24,891 bases of DNA from Flavisolibacter sp. (GCA_013695175.1 JACDAZ010000131.1:1-24891), one strand, 5' to 3'; shown: positions 1 to 7,244, counted from the first letter of the stretch. Numbers and translations are program-made. The notes: generated from the letters alone by a model not told the origin.

Positions 1-2
1 AT

Positions 3-629
3 GTAACCCTTGATGCTGTATCTAAAATTCAGCCACTTCAAAAAATTATACAACTTTATGAACTGGGGCAGAGTGATTTTGGTGAGAATTATGTTCAGGA
101 ATTAGTTGAGAAACAAAGCAAATTACCGAATGATATAAAATGGCATTTTATTGGGCATCTTCAATCAAACAAAGTAAAATATATAGCTCCGTTTGTGCAT
201 CTTATACATGGTGTAGACAGTTTAAAATTATTAAAAGAAATTAATAAGCAGGGAAAATCAAACAACAGGAGTATTAATGTACTCTTACAAATACATATTG
301 CTACCGAAGCCACCAAATTTGGGTTGGATAACTCAGAACTTGACACCATTATTAATCAAATTTCTGAATCTCCCCTTACACATGTAAAAATTATGGGATT
401 AATGGGCATGGCTACTTATACAGATGATGTAGAATTGATAAATAAAGAATTTAAATCTCTTAAACAACTTTTTGATTTATATAAAAATAGTAATGTAGAA
501 AACTTGCATTTTGAAATACTTTCAATGGGTATGAGCGCAGATTACAAGTTGGCAATAGAAGGAGGATCTAATATGATTCGAATAGGAACTTTACTTTTTG
601 GAGCAAGGGGCATGAAAGATTTATTGTAA
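3..629 (+). CDS. yggS: YggS/PLPBP-family pyridoxal-phosphate homeostasis protein, 5' end outside window
   Basis: Cytosolic PLP-binding protein of the YggS/PROSC family, which buffers pyridoxal phosphate and affects amino-acid and keto-acid balance; no catalytic reaction is established for the family. The frame is open from base 3, so the N-terminus lies before the window. The first visible residues (VTLDAVSKIQP) carry the lysine that forms the Schiff base in this family (eighth visible residue). They are followed by GENYVQE, WHFIGHLQSNK, the GLMGMATYTDD loop and the C-terminal SMGMSADYKLAIEGGSNMIR signature with RIGTLLFG. All of these are diagnostic. The 208 visible residues match a family length of about 220-230, so only roughly 20-25 residues are missing. 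An in-frame ATG at 195 is internal and not the start. Confidence 0.95.
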   Translation, partial: VTLDAVSKIQPLQKIIQLYELGQSDFGENYVQELVEKQSKLPNDIKWHFIGHLQSNKVKYIAPFVHLIHGVDSLKLLKEINKQGKSNNRSINVLLQIHIATEATKFGLDNSELDTIINQISESPLTHVKIMGLMGMATYTDDVELINKEFKSLKQLFDLYKNSNVENLHFEILSMGMSADYKLAIEGGSNMIRIGTLLFGARGMKDLL

Positions 630-710
630 AACCAACATTAATTTCAGGGAGTTTAATAATACTGTTGAGGTCTGGCACTATTTTTTTACATTTTCTTAAA
701 ACATTTTGTT

Positions 711-923
711 ATGAAAAAAGCTTATTTAACGGTTTTAGCTGCATTCATTAGCGCATTAATCTTTGCACAGGAAGGTGGCGGTGGTGGAAGCCTGGATGTA
801 AATGTAAATACCAATGAAGGTGGAAACTGGTATGCATCACCATGGGTTTGGATAGTTGGTGCGGCAGTTTTTATTCTTTTATTAGTGGCATTAACTCGAG
901 GAAGCGGAAGAAAGACGGACTAA
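711..923 (+). CDS. Gly-rich mini membrane protein with signal peptide
   Basis: This 70-residue protein has an N-terminal signal peptide (residues 1-19, ending IFAQ). A run of six consecutive glycines interrupted only by flanking Glu and Ser follows, then a short Asn-rich hydrophilic stretch with NEGGNWY. One transmembrane helix (about 46-61, WVWIVGAAVFILLLVAL) and a basic tail RGSGRK complete it. The layout predicts a small inner-membrane protein with a short periplasmic Gly-rich part and a cytoplasmic tail. Proteins of this plan (signal, Gly run, SPWVWIVG helix) recur in Bacteroidota, to my recollection, but no function is known to me. It is monocistronic, with a terminator 34 nt after the stop. 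The start is the only ATG ahead of a textbook signal peptide. Confidence 0.8.
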   Translation: MKKAYLTVLAAFISALIFAQEGGGGGSLDVNVNTNEGGNWYASPWVWIVGAAVFILLLVALTRGSGRKTD

Positions 924-956
924 GCATTATTACTCTACATAAATCTCTATGAAAGA

Positions 957-979
957 AAAGCCGGTAAATCCGGCTTTTT
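957..979 (+). terminator. Intrinsic terminator of the Gly-rich mini-protein gene
   Basis: An 8-bp stem AAAGCCGG / CCGGCTTT (957-964 and 970-977) with loop TAAAT is followed by T residues. It lies 34 nt after the stop codon at 923. Confidence 0.85.
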
Positions 980-983
980 ATAT

Positions 984-1012
984 AAAAAAAAGATCTTCAA
1001 CTTTGAAGATCT
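984..1012 (-). terminator. Intrinsic terminator for the minus-strand mini-gene at 1038-1184
   Basis: A perfect 10-bp inverted repeat AGATCTTCAA / TTGAAGATCT (991-1000 and 1003-1012) has a 2-nt spacer. On the minus strand it is followed directly by a run of seven T (983-990 region read in reverse), the classical intrinsic terminator shape. It lies 25 nt beyond the stop of the 48-residue membrane protein and is independent evidence that a transcript arrives from that side. Confidence 0.85.
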
Positions 1013-1037
1013 CATATTTTTAAATGAACTGCATTTG

Positions 1038-1184
1038 TTACAGATTCATATTTCTGAACCAATATTGTAATTTTCTCACTCTATTCCTACTCATTATAAG
1101 TAAATTTTCTTCGGTAGGTCTTGTTATATACAAAAGGTAACAGATCACTGAAATTAATATTAAAAAAAACCACACTGGAAACAT
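1038..1184 (-). CDS. 48-residue single-pass membrane mini-protein (hypothetical)
   Basis: A minus-strand ATG at 1184-1182 opens a 48-codon frame ending TAA at 1040-1038. The protein starts MFPVWFFLILISVICYLLYI, a strong transmembrane helix (residues 4-20). A TRPTEEN linker and a basic, aromatic tail (MSRNRVRKLQYWFRNMNL) follow, with about six Arg/Lys. By the positive-inside rule the tail is cytoplasmic. An intrinsic terminator sits 25 nt downstream, so this looks like a real transcription unit even though the frame is short. The sequence before the ATG (TTGAAGGTT) could serve as a weak ribosome site. I do not recognise the family. Alternatives are a chance ORF or a small stress or toxin-like membrane peptide; nothing nearby suggests an antitoxin. 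Confidence 0.6.
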   Translation of the reverse strand: MFPVWFFLILISVICYLLYITRPTEENLLIMSRNRVRKLQYWFRNMNL

Positions 1185-1328
1185 AACCTTCAATTTTAAT
1201 TCAGCTTAAATAATCCAAACACCGTTCCAACAGTATTATAATGTGAATAACCAATAAAATAGATTTAAAATACCTGCTGTTTCTGCTGAAGGTGTAGAGA
1301 ATTGAAGTAAATGTTGGGGAATATATAG

Positions 1329-1350
1329 AAAAAAACTCCCAAAAGGAGTT
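1329..1350 (-). terminator. Intrinsic terminator of the minus-strand 1363-1791 genes
   Basis: The stem AACTCC / GGAGTT (1334-1339 and 1345-1350) has a 5-nt loop and on the minus strand is followed by six T. It lies 13 nt past the stop of the 75-residue protein. Confidence 0.75.
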
Positions 1351-1362
1351 GAATATTAAAAG

Positions 1363-1590
1363 TTAATGCTGTGAAATCAGGTAGTGTTCCAGTGCTGATA
1401 TAGCTTGCCTCCCTGCTATTTCATTTACCTTACCTTGAACATGCCATTCATCATGTTCTCTTATAAGAGTTATATCGGGTGTATTTGAATCAAATGGTTT
1501 GAAATGATACCTTTCATTTTCAAATTGAATGGTATAGGCGGTAGGATTTCCTTCTATTATTAATTCAGTTTTAAACAAAGAGTTTTTCAT
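1363..1590 (-). CDS. Hypothetical protein, 75 residues, beta-rich
   Basis: Unrecognised cytosolic protein without signal peptide or membrane segment. Alternating hydrophobic and polar stretches (FKTELIIEGN, AYTIQFENERYHFKP, ITLIREHDEWHVQGK) suggest a small antiparallel beta sheet. A C-terminal helix (IAGRQAISALEHYLISQ) follows. Its ATG lies only 3 nt after the stop of the 65-residue hydrophilic protein, so the two are surely co-transcribed and probably translationally coupled. A terminator follows the stop. Coding is supported by this spacing and by reasonable codon use. Function unknown. Confidence 0.7.
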   Translation of the reverse strand: MKNSLFKTELIIEGNPTAYTIQFENERYHFKPFDSNTPDITLIREHDEWHVQGKVNEIAGRQAISALEHYLISQH

Positions 1591-1593
1591 CGA

Positions 1594-1791
1594 TTAGTAA
1601 TTTTGCTCTTGTTCCTGTTCATCTTCTGCAATGTTGTACCTGTCATTTTTTTCAGGATATAACATATCACTTCTTCTTAAAGAACCGTCACCGGATGCAT
1701 TAGCATTTCTAATATTTTCAGACGAAATTTCTGATCTTCTGATTTCGCTTCTATCTCTGTTGTCATCAACATGATTATTTTTATCTCTCAT
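1594..1791 (-). CDS. Small highly charged, probably disordered protein
   Basis: 65 residues, almost entirely hydrophilic (Asp, Arg, Asn, Glu, Ser), with no hydrophobic core, signal or membrane helix. Internally repetitive: the SEIRRSEISSENIR portion and the later SLRRSDML echo a short R-R/S-S-E/D-I/M-like unit. The C-terminus is a Glu-Gln run (EDEQEQEQNY). Such proteins in Bacteroidota are usually intrinsically disordered and often stress-linked, but that is inference. It sits 3 nt ahead of the 75-residue protein and 69 nt after the NUDIX gene on the same strand. Confidence 0.65.
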   Translation of the reverse strand: MRDKNNHVDDNRDRSEIRRSEISSENIRNANASGDGSLRRSDMLYPEKNDRYNIAEDEQEQEQNY

Positions 1792-1860
1792 AATAATTAT
1801 TTTATTAATAAACGTAACATTATTATGCCATATTCGTAAAAGATTATCACTACTCCTTCT

Positions 1861-2325
1861 TTATGTTTTTTGGTCAACTATTTTCTCAAGCTGATCAATT
1901 AAAGCAGCTTGTGCTGAATTTATTTTTATTCTTGCTTCATCAGGTGTAAACCAATCGCCTTTATCAACTTCGGGTAATGATATCTGCTTTCCTGAACGGG
2001 GCGGCCATTCTAATAAAAAAGTATTAGAAACTATTTTGGAGGCTTCTATATCTCCCTCAACTGCCCAGGCATATATCCATTTTCCGCTTTTTAATTTTAC
2101 AGGTGAAAGCTCAATAAATTCACCCCATATTGGTGATCCTGTTTCTTCCTTAAACTCTCTTATGGCTGAAGGCAAAGCCTCTTCATCGGCCGTAAACTCA
2201 CCTTTTGGTATAGACCATGAGCCCAAGTCTTTTGCTTTCCAAAATGGTCCTCCCGGATGAACAAGAAAAACTTCTAAAATACCTTCACTTTTTTTGAATA
2301 ACAGAATGCCTGCACTTTTACCCAT
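1861..2325 (-). CDS. NUDIX-family pyrophosphohydrolase
   Basis: Cytosolic hydrolase of a nucleoside-diphosphate-linked substrate; the exact substrate cannot be read from sequence. The Nudix box is at residues 42-64: G42, E48, then REFKEETG with R56-E57 and the metal-binding E60-E61, and G63. Only the last hydrophobic position is replaced (Ser64). The N-terminal strand KSAGILLFKK and the SWSIPKGEF lead into the box are typical. At 154 residues it is normal for the family. The GGPFWKAKD segment and WPPRSGKQISLPEVDKGDWF resemble the bacterial subgroup related to diadenosine-polyphosphate or dNTP hydrolases. A plausible Bacteroidota promoter lies just upstream. It leads the minus-strand cluster with the two small genes. 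Confidence 0.9.
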   Translation of the reverse strand: MGKSAGILLFKKSEGILEVFLVHPGGPFWKAKDLGSWSIPKGEFTADEEALPSAIREFKEETGSPIWGEFIELSPVKLKSGKWIYAWAVEGDIEASKIVSNTFLLEWPPRSGKQISLPEVDKGDWFTPDEARIKINSAQAALIDQLEKIVDQKT

Positions 2326-2341
2326 AGTATATTACTGCTAT

Positions 2342-2374
2342 TAAAGGTATAATCATTGCTATTTTATAATCAAA
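2342..2374 (-). promoter_or_regulatory. Candidate Bacteroidota promoter for the NUDIX gene
   Basis: On the minus strand TTTG (2374-2371) is followed after 21 nt by TACCTTTA (2349-2342), seven of eight matches to the Bacteroidota -33/-7 pattern TTTG...TAnnTTTG. Transcription would begin about 10 nt before the NUDIX ATG. Confidence 0.5.
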
Positions 2375-2382
2375 TCATTCCT

Positions 2383-2553
2383 ATGGAAGTCTTTACTTCA
2401 CAACAACTAAATTATATTTCTTTGATAAGTTCCCGGTGTGGTTGGTCTGATACAGTTGATAAGGCTATAGTCATTGATTTTTATGGACTTTCAGAAGTGA
2501 AAGAAGTACACTGTCCACAGTGTGATGCACAATTAGCAGCTTTGCGAAAATGA
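2383..2553 (+). CDS. Small hypothetical protein with a CPQC motif
   Basis: From the ATG at 2383 this encodes 56 residues beginning MEVFTSQQLNYISLI. An upstream in-frame ATG at 2356 would add nine residues, but it overlaps the likely divergent promoter of the NUDIX gene, so the later start is preferred. It has a C-terminal HCPQCDAQ and an additional Cys (SSRCGW) about 30 residues earlier. The four potential metal ligands (C, H, C, C) could bind zinc, although a full zinc-ribbon needs two CxxC knuckles and only one is present. No recognisable family; coding support is moderate, and an alternative is a chance ORF. Confidence 0.45.
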   Translation: MEVFTSQQLNYISLISSRCGWSDTVDKAIVIDFYGLSEVKEVHCPQCDAQLAALRK

Positions 2554-2693
2554 TGATACCGGGGGTGAAAGCGCAGACCAGGTAAATTTTCAAATTGGAT
2601 AAATAATCAAGCTGTTAAAAGTTATCAGAAAAGCCAGTTTAACCATTTTTTTTTGAGCTGCTGCTGTAAATTGTGGTTAATTCAAAAAAAACT

Positions 2694-4070
2694 ATGTATA
2701 AATTAAAACCACTTCTTTTTTTGTTTGCCGTAATCATATTTACAGCCTGTAAAAAAGAAAAAGATATTCAAGCACCCCCTCCTCCACCGCCACCTGTAAC
2801 TCCAACTGTTACACTGGCTGATTTGCACAAGGACACAGCGCTTTTATATGCAAGGGATATATTTTTATGGTATAATCAAATACCTACAACTTTTGATGCA
2901 CGTTCTTATGCTGATCCGGATAAAATAATGAGAGCACTAAGGCAATATAGTAGTGAGTCTGGTTTTTCGCAACCGGTAGACAGATGGAGTTTTGGTGTGG
3001 ACAGACAAACATGGGATAATGTAAGTTCTGGTATTTCAGGAGATTTTGGAATAAGTGTATTCTTTTATAACGATAATGATTTGAGGGTTAAATTAGTTGA
3101 AAAAGCTTCTCCCGCAGGACAGGCAGGCATAAAACGCGGATGGAGAATTACCAAGATTAATGGGAGCACTAATATAGCACCATCAAACGCCAATGTAATA
3201 GTTAACTCCGTATGGTATAGCAACAGTACAAATTTTACTTTTCAAAAGCCTGATGGTTCCAGTGTAGATCTTACGCTTACTGCAAAACAATACCAGGAGA
3301 ACCCGATTTTTGTGGATACCATATATACAAGGGGTAATGACAAAATTGGTTACATGGTGTTCAATTCCTTTTTGGGAGATACAACTGCAATCTATAACGA
3401 TTTTCAACGTGTATTTTCTAAATTTTCACAGGCAGGTGTTACAGAAGTTGCTGTTGACCTTCGCTATAATGGTGGGGGATATGTAAGTGTACAGGATAAA
3501 CTTGCAAATTATTTGGTTAATTCATCAGCAAATGGTAATGTAATGATGAAGCAGGAATTTAATAATAAATACAGCAGGTATAACAGCACCACCAATTTCC
3601 AAAAATTAGGAAATTTAAATCTTAACAGGATATTCTTTATAGTAAGTAGCGGTTCTGCTTCTGCCAGTGAACTTTTAATAAATAATCTTAAGCCTTATAT
3701 GAATGTAATGCTGGTAGGACCAAGCAAAACATATGGAAAACCTGTTGGTTATTTCCCAATTGAAATTGGTAATTGGTATATTTTACCCGTATCCTTCAGA
3801 AGTGTAAATAAAAATAATGAAGGTTCATATTTCAATGGGTTTGCTTTAAATCACACTTCAATGGACGGTTTAGATAAAGATTGGGGTGACGAAAATGAAG
3901 CATCTCTTGCCAGTATATTGAATTATATTTCTACAGGTGCTTTTCGATCTCAGGCGGCAGGTAGTCAGTCACAATCATTTCAAGAAAAACCAGAGGTTAA
4001 GGCTGTTAATAAAAAACTTGATGAAATTGATTTTAAGGGTATGATAGATAAAAGACAATTACTTAAATAA
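2694..4070 (+). CDS. S41-family (C-terminal processing peptidase-like) lipoprotein protease
   Basis: Predicted periplasmic or outer-membrane lipoprotein serine protease. The ATG at 2694 gives MYKLKPLLFLFAVIIFTAC, a lipoprotein signal with lipidated Cys19; a GTG seven codons earlier is open but spoils the signal. After a KKEKD and poly-Pro linker comes an alpha-helical N-terminal domain. A PDZ-like domain follows (about 113-175: GDFGISVFF, EKASPAGQAGIKRGWRITKING). The S41 core has DLRYNGGGYV, the nucleophile in GSASASE (central Ser323) and the general-base Lys349 in TYGKPVGYF. At 458 residues it fits the Bacteroidota S41 lipoproteins. Catalytic residues are intact. It is monocistronic, ending at a strong terminator. 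Substrate unknown; processing or clearance of envelope proteins is likely. Confidence 0.9.
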   Translation: MYKLKPLLFLFAVIIFTACKKEKDIQAPPPPPPPVTPTVTLADLHKDTALLYARDIFLWYNQIPTTFDARSYADPDKIMRALRQYSSESGFSQPVDRWSFGVDRQTWDNVSSGISGDFGISVFFYNDNDLRVKLVEKASPAGQAGIKRGWRITKINGSTNIAPSNANVIVNSVWYSNSTNFTFQKPDGSSVDLTLTAKQYQENPIFVDTIYTRGNDKIGYMVFNSFLGDTTAIYNDFQRVFSKFSQAGVTEVAVDLRYNGGGYVSVQDKLANYLVNSSANGNVMMKQEFNNKYSRYNSTTNFQKLGNLNLNRIFFIVSSGSASASELLINNLKPYMNVMLVGPSKTYGKPVGYFPIEIGNWYILPVSFRSVNKNNEGSYFNGFALNHTSMDGLDKDWGDENEASLASILNYISTGAFRSQAAGSQSQSFQEKPEVKAVNKKLDEIDFKGMIDKRQLLK

Positions 4071-4075
4071 AATTA

Positions 4076-4104
4076 AAGATCCCGCACCAGCGGGATTTTT
4101 TTTT
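4076..4104 (+). terminator. Intrinsic terminator of the S41 protease gene
   Basis: The stem ATCCCGC / GCGGGAT (4079-4085 and 4090-4096), loop ACCA, is followed by a run of more than eight T, starting 8 nt after the stop. Confidence 0.9.
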
Positions 4105-4210
4105 CTTATTTTATGTAAAGCAATTACATAGTATAATTTTTGCTATTACTTTTATACTGTGTTGTAAGTTGCTGGTGAGATTGAGGCATTAAATTAGCAG
4201 TATCGTAAAA

Positions 4211-4230
4211 TGGTATAATAGTGTATACCA
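4211..4230. repeat. Inverted repeat just upstream of the 121-residue protein gene
   Basis: TGGTATA (4211-4217) and TATACCA (4224-4230) form a perfect 7-bp inverted repeat with a 6-nt spacer, ending 15 nt before the ATG at 4246. It could be an operator or a hairpin near the ribosome entry site. No T tract follows, so it is not a terminator. Confidence 0.45.
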
Positions 4231-4245
4231 ATAAAAATAAATCAT

Positions 4246-4611
4246 ATGATCCAGGATAAAAATTCATTTGATCGAGATTACGAAAAACCAAATGACCGGT
4301 CAACCTTTATGACAGATCTTGAAAAGCTTGTGAAAGAGCTGGAAGAGAAAGGTTATACTGATGAATATAAAATTGAAAAAGGTCAACTACTCTCTTTTGC
4401 AAATAATAAGAAATATAAACCTAAAGAAGTTAAAGCTGTAAATTTTTACCGCTTTGAAGGAATTTCTAATCCTGATGATATGTCTATTCTTTATGCAATA
4501 GAAACATGTGATGGTCGAAAAGGTACTTTAATAGATGCCTACGGAACTTATGCTGACGATAGCATAAGTGAGTTTATAAAAACTGTTGAGATAAATAAAA
4601 AAACTCAATAG
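4246..4611 (+). CDS. Conserved Bacteroidota protein of the family often labelled 'phosphoribosylpyrophosphate synthetase'
   Basis: 121-residue cytosolic protein. The core has LEKLVKELEEKGYTDEYKIEKG, then AVNFYRFEGISNPDDMSILYAIE and GRKGTLIDAYGTYADD. The YRFEG-x-x-NPDD-x-S-I-x-YAI and G-x-x-DAYG-x-YAD signatures match a short family widespread in Bacteroidota. Databases sometimes carry a misleading PRPP-synthetase name for it. It is far too short for, and lacks the motifs of, true Prs enzymes, so that name should not be propagated. It carries an N-terminal charged extension of about 20 residues compared with the shortest members as I remember them. An inverted repeat lies 15 nt before the ATG and a perfect 7-bp hairpin (4618-4634) follows the stop. 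Confidence 0.7.
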   Translation: MIQDKNSFDRDYEKPNDRSTFMTDLEKLVKELEEKGYTDEYKIEKGQLLSFANNKKYKPKEVKAVNFYRFEGISNPDDMSILYAIETCDGRKGTLIDAYGTYADDSISEFIKTVEINKKTQ

Positions 4612-4617
4612 ACGAGT

Positions 4618-4634
4618 TGTGATGTAGCATCACA
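4618..4634 (+). terminator. Hairpin after the 121-residue protein gene (weak terminator)
   Basis: TGTGATG / CATCACA (4618-4624 and 4628-4634) is a perfect 7-bp stem with loop TAG, 6 nt after the stop. No T tract follows, so it may stabilise the mRNA end rather than terminate. Confidence 0.4.
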
Positions 4635-4652
4635 TCTGAATATTACCTAAAT

Positions 4653-4687
4653 CTTGGCAAGGCTTAAAATAACATAGTTTAGCTTTG
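4653..4687 (+). promoter_or_regulatory. Candidate promoter of the desaturase gene
   Basis: TAGCTTTG (4680-4687) is an exact match to the Bacteroidota -7 element TAnnTTTG, with CTTG (4653-4656) 23 nt upstream as -33. The start would be near 4694, about 30 nt before the desaturase ATG. Confidence 0.6.
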
Positions 4688-4724
4688 TCGCCTTCTTTCA
4701 TTAGATCATTGATTGAATATTAGT

Positions 4725-5792
4725 ATGGCAACACCCAAATTTATTACAGCAAAGCAATCTTTTCATGTTGAATTAAAAAACAGGATCAACCAGTATTTTG
4801 AATCTACAGGAAAAGCATTAACCGGGAATAAACATCTTTATATAAAAGCAGCTGTACTGGTAACGATCTTCGTTTCCTTATATATACACCTGGTTTTTTT
4901 TACACCTATTGTAGTCATTGCATTATTAGAGTGTGTTTTATTAGGTTTTACAACAGCAGGTATAGGATTTAATATTATGCACGATGGTGCACATGGCAGC
5001 TTCAGCAAAAAGAAAATAATAAATGAATTTGCTGCTTTTTCACTTAATGTATTAGGTGGTAGTTCTTTTATGTGGAATATTAAGCATAATGTTATTCATC
5101 ATGCTTATACAAATATTGATGGTGTAGATGATGATATAGATATACAGCCATGGATGCGCATGAGCCAAACGCAACCAAGATTAAAAATGCATAAATACCA
5201 GCATGTTTATTTCTGGGGGTTATATGCATTATTATATATATTATGGGTATTTGTTTTGGACTATCAGAAATACTTCAAGCGTAAGATTGGTGCTATGCCC
5301 CTAAAAAACATGTCTGTAAAAGATCATGTTATTTTCTGGAGTTTTAAAATGCTTCATCTATTTCTTTTTGTTATCCTACCACTATTAACTGTCGGATTTA
5401 TTCCTTGGCTTGTAGGTTATCTTATATTTGCCCTGGTTGCCGGCTTTGTTATCAGTATAGTTTTTCAGTTGGCACATACTGTGGAGCACACGGAATTTCC
5501 TATGCCCAATGTAGATACAGGTAAGTTGGAAGATGAGTGGGCAATACATCAATTGAAAACAACGGCTAATTTTGCTCCACGTAATAAATTTATCAGTTGG
5601 CTAATTGGTGGTTTGAACTACCAGATTGAGCATCATTTATTTCCAAAGATTTCGCACATTCATTATCCTGCTATTCGCAAAATTGTAAAGGAGGCTTGTG
5701 AAGAGTATGGAGTACCTTATATAGCATATAGAAGAATGAGTTATGCTATTGCTTCTCATGTCTCATTTTTAAAACAAATGGGAAGAGCATAG
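4725..5792 (+). CDS. Membrane fatty-acid desaturase (front-end/acyl-CoA desaturase-like)
   Basis: Integral inner-membrane di-iron enzyme that inserts a double bond into an acyl chain using O2 and an electron donor. The three histidine boxes are intact: HDGAH (86-90), HNVIHH (121-126) and QIEHH (300-304). An additional QLAHTVEHTEF occurs near 245-255. The Gln replacing the first His in box three, and the IDGVDDDID after box two, are typical of delta-5/delta-6 or linoleoyl-CoA-like desaturases. Hydrophobic segments flank the boxes (about 45-80 and 160-245). No fused cytochrome b5 domain is present, so the electron donor is separate. The ATG at 4725 gives 355 residues; a TTG four codons earlier is open but less likely. 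Regiospecificity cannot be inferred. Confidence 0.9.
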   Translation: MATPKFITAKQSFHVELKNRINQYFESTGKALTGNKHLYIKAAVLVTIFVSLYIHLVFFTPIVVIALLECVLLGFTTAGIGFNIMHDGAHGSFSKKKIINEFAAFSLNVLGGSSFMWNIKHNVIHHAYTNIDGVDDDIDIQPWMRMSQTQPRLKMHKYQHVYFWGLYALLYILWVFVLDYQKYFKRKIGAMPLKNMSVKDHVIFWSFKMLHLFLFVILPLLTVGFIPWLVGYLIFALVAGFVISIVFQLAHTVEHTEFPMPNVDTGKLEDEWAIHQLKTTANFAPRNKFISWLIGGLNYQIEHHLFPKISHIHYPAIRKIVKEACEEYGVPYIAYRRMSYAIASHVSFLKQMGRA

Positions 5793-5815
5793 CTAACAAA
5801 GCATTAACCACAAAA

Positions 5816-5848
5816 ATTGTTTCCGGTTATCATTTCCACCTATATTTG
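5816..5848 (+). promoter_or_regulatory. Candidate promoter of the RRM protein gene
   Basis: TATATTTG (5841-5848) matches TAnnTTTG exactly, with ATTG (5816-5819) 21 nt upstream. It would leave an untranslated leader of about 125 nt before the ATG at 5981. Long leaders are common for RRM and cold-shock-type genes, but no clear conserved structure is visible here. Confidence 0.55.
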
Positions 5849-5980
5849 CATCGTCATTTTGAGCATCGCATTCTGGTAAGTGTCTATTAATCTGCTATCT
5901 TTTTTTCTGCTGTTAGTTAGTACCTTAACTTTTGCCTCTGTCTCAGATTTTTATTAAAAACTATTTATTTCAAGAACAGT

Positions 5981-6286
5981 ATGAACATTTATGTTTCAAA
6001 CTTAAGTTTCAACGTACAAGATGAAGACTTAAGAGAATTTTTCGCTGAGTATGGCGAAGTAGCATCTGCTAAAGTAATTACAGACAAATTAACTGGTAAA
6101 TCACGTGGTTTTGGTTTTGTAGAAATGCCTGATGATGCAGCAGCTCAAAAGGCCGTAGCAGAATTAGACCAGGCAACAGTAGAAAACAGGACTATCCGTG
6201 TTGTGGAAGCCAAACCAAAAGAAGATAAACCTGCCCGTAGCTTTCAGAAAAGCAACAGTGGTAGTTTTAGAAACAACAGGTATTAA
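5981..6286 (+). CDS. RRM-domain RNA-binding protein
   Basis: 101-residue cytosolic single-RRM protein of the Bacteroidota RbpA/RbpB type, likely binding single-stranded RNA and acting post-transcriptionally. The RRM covers residues 1-78. RNP2 is IYVSNL (3-8) and RNP1 is KSRGFGFVEM (about 40-49), both with the aromatic RNA-contacting residues. The domain closes with RTIRVVEAKPK. The tail is short, basic and Ser/Asn/Arg-rich (SFQKSNSGSFRNNRY), as usual in this group, and Bacteroidota lacking Hfq commonly encode several such proteins. The gene is monocistronic with its own promoter and a strong shared terminator. Confidence 0.93.
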   Translation: MNIYVSNLSFNVQDEDLREFFAEYGEVASAKVITDKLTGKSRGFGFVEMPDDAAAQKAVAELDQATVENRTIRVVEAKPKEDKPARSFQKSNSGSFRNNRY

Positions 6287-6301
6287 AATTATTACTGCAA
6301 T

Positions 6302-6335
6302 AAAAAAAGGTTTTTCTATTGAAAAGCCTTTTTTT
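6302..6335. terminator. Bidirectional terminator between the RRM gene and the deacetylase gene
   Basis: A 15-bp near-perfect stem (6302-6316 with 6321-6335, one G-T pair) with loop TATT has A runs on one side and T runs on the other. It works for both convergent genes, ending at 6286 (plus) and 6347 (minus). Confidence 0.9.
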
Positions 6336-6346
6336 CTATTCAAAAA

Positions 6347-7231
6347 TTAATTTCTATTAAAAGTTTTTTTCATAGAGTTGATCATAGATGCTGTACTCCA
6401 TGTACCGGGTACTATCATTCTTCTGATTGTATAAAGAGGTGCAGTTGTATCGCGTGATGTAGATAAAATAAAAGCTGCTTTATAACCACGTTTTTCAAGT
6501 TCAGGAAATGCTTCTGGTTTCCATAACCCAAATGGGTAAGCAAAATATTGAACAGGCTTTCCTGTTATTCCTTCAATTGTGTTTTTACTTTTTAATAGTT
6601 GATTATCCCAGTCATCACCTTCGTATTTTTTTACGCTGTGATGGTCCCATGTATGACTTGCAATTGTATGACCTTCATCTGCTAATTGTTTAATCTGTTC
6701 TTTATTCATATATCTTGGCCTACCAATAGAAATGGTCATAATAAAATAAACACCTTTAAATCCGTATTTATCCATTTCTGTTTTGCCAATGGTAAATTGT
6801 TCTTCATCTGTATCATCATAAGTAATCATAACCGGTTTTTCAGGTAATGTAGCACCGGTTGTCAGGTAAGCATAATACTCATCGGGAGATATGGTTTTAT
6901 AACCACTGTCATGAAGAATTTTCATCTGATCTTTAAAATTCTGAATAGGAACTATGTATTCTTTCATGCTGGTCCTTAAATTAGGTGGCCAGTTCTTTAT
7001 ATCATGATAACAAAGTACAGGAACCTGCTTCTTTGAAAGTATAGTAGCAGCATCTGCTACTTCATTTGCTGATGTAGTTAAAGTATCAGATGAAGAAGCG
7101 GCTTTATTATTAATAGAATCATGTACAGCTGTATCAGCTAAATTCTGTTGCTGTTGTCCACAGCCTAGTATAATTATAGAAATTGTGGAAAGTAAAATTA
7201 GAGGTAGTTTACTTCTGCTAAAAAAGATCAT
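6347..7231 (-). CDS. Polysaccharide deacetylase (NodB/CE4) lipoprotein
   Basis: Predicted lipoprotein metal-dependent deacetylase acting on N-acetylated glycans outside the cytoplasm. A signal peptide ends in ILGC with lipidated Cys24, followed by a Gln/Ser/Thr-rich linker to about residue 65. The NodB domain begins at VPVLCYHDI. Motif 1 is MITYDDTDE with base Asp139 and metal ligand Asp140; motif 2 is SHTWDHHS with His193 and His197; motif 3 is YFAYPFG (229-235). Motif 1 has Thr where the common TFDDG has Gly, a mild deviation. All metal ligands remain. It ends at a strong terminator and lies 13 nt after the small gene at 7245-7511, so both probably form one operon. Peptidoglycan or exopolysaccharide are possible substrates. 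Confidence 0.9.
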   Translation of the reverse strand: MIFFSRSKLPLILLSTISIIILGCGQQQQNLADTAVHDSINNKAASSSDTLTTSANEVADAATILSKKQVPVLCYHDIKNWPPNLRTSMKEYIVPIQNFKDQMKILHDSGYKTISPDEYYAYLTTGATLPEKPVMITYDDTDEEQFTIGKTEMDKYGFKGVYFIMTISIGRPRYMNKEQIKQLADEGHTIASHTWDHHSVKKYEGDDWDNQLLKSKNTIEGITGKPVQYFAYPFGLWKPEAFPELEKRGYKAAFILSTSRDTTAPLYTIRRMIVPGTWSTASMINSMKKTFNRN

Positions 7232-7244
7232 AGAAGTTTACAAA

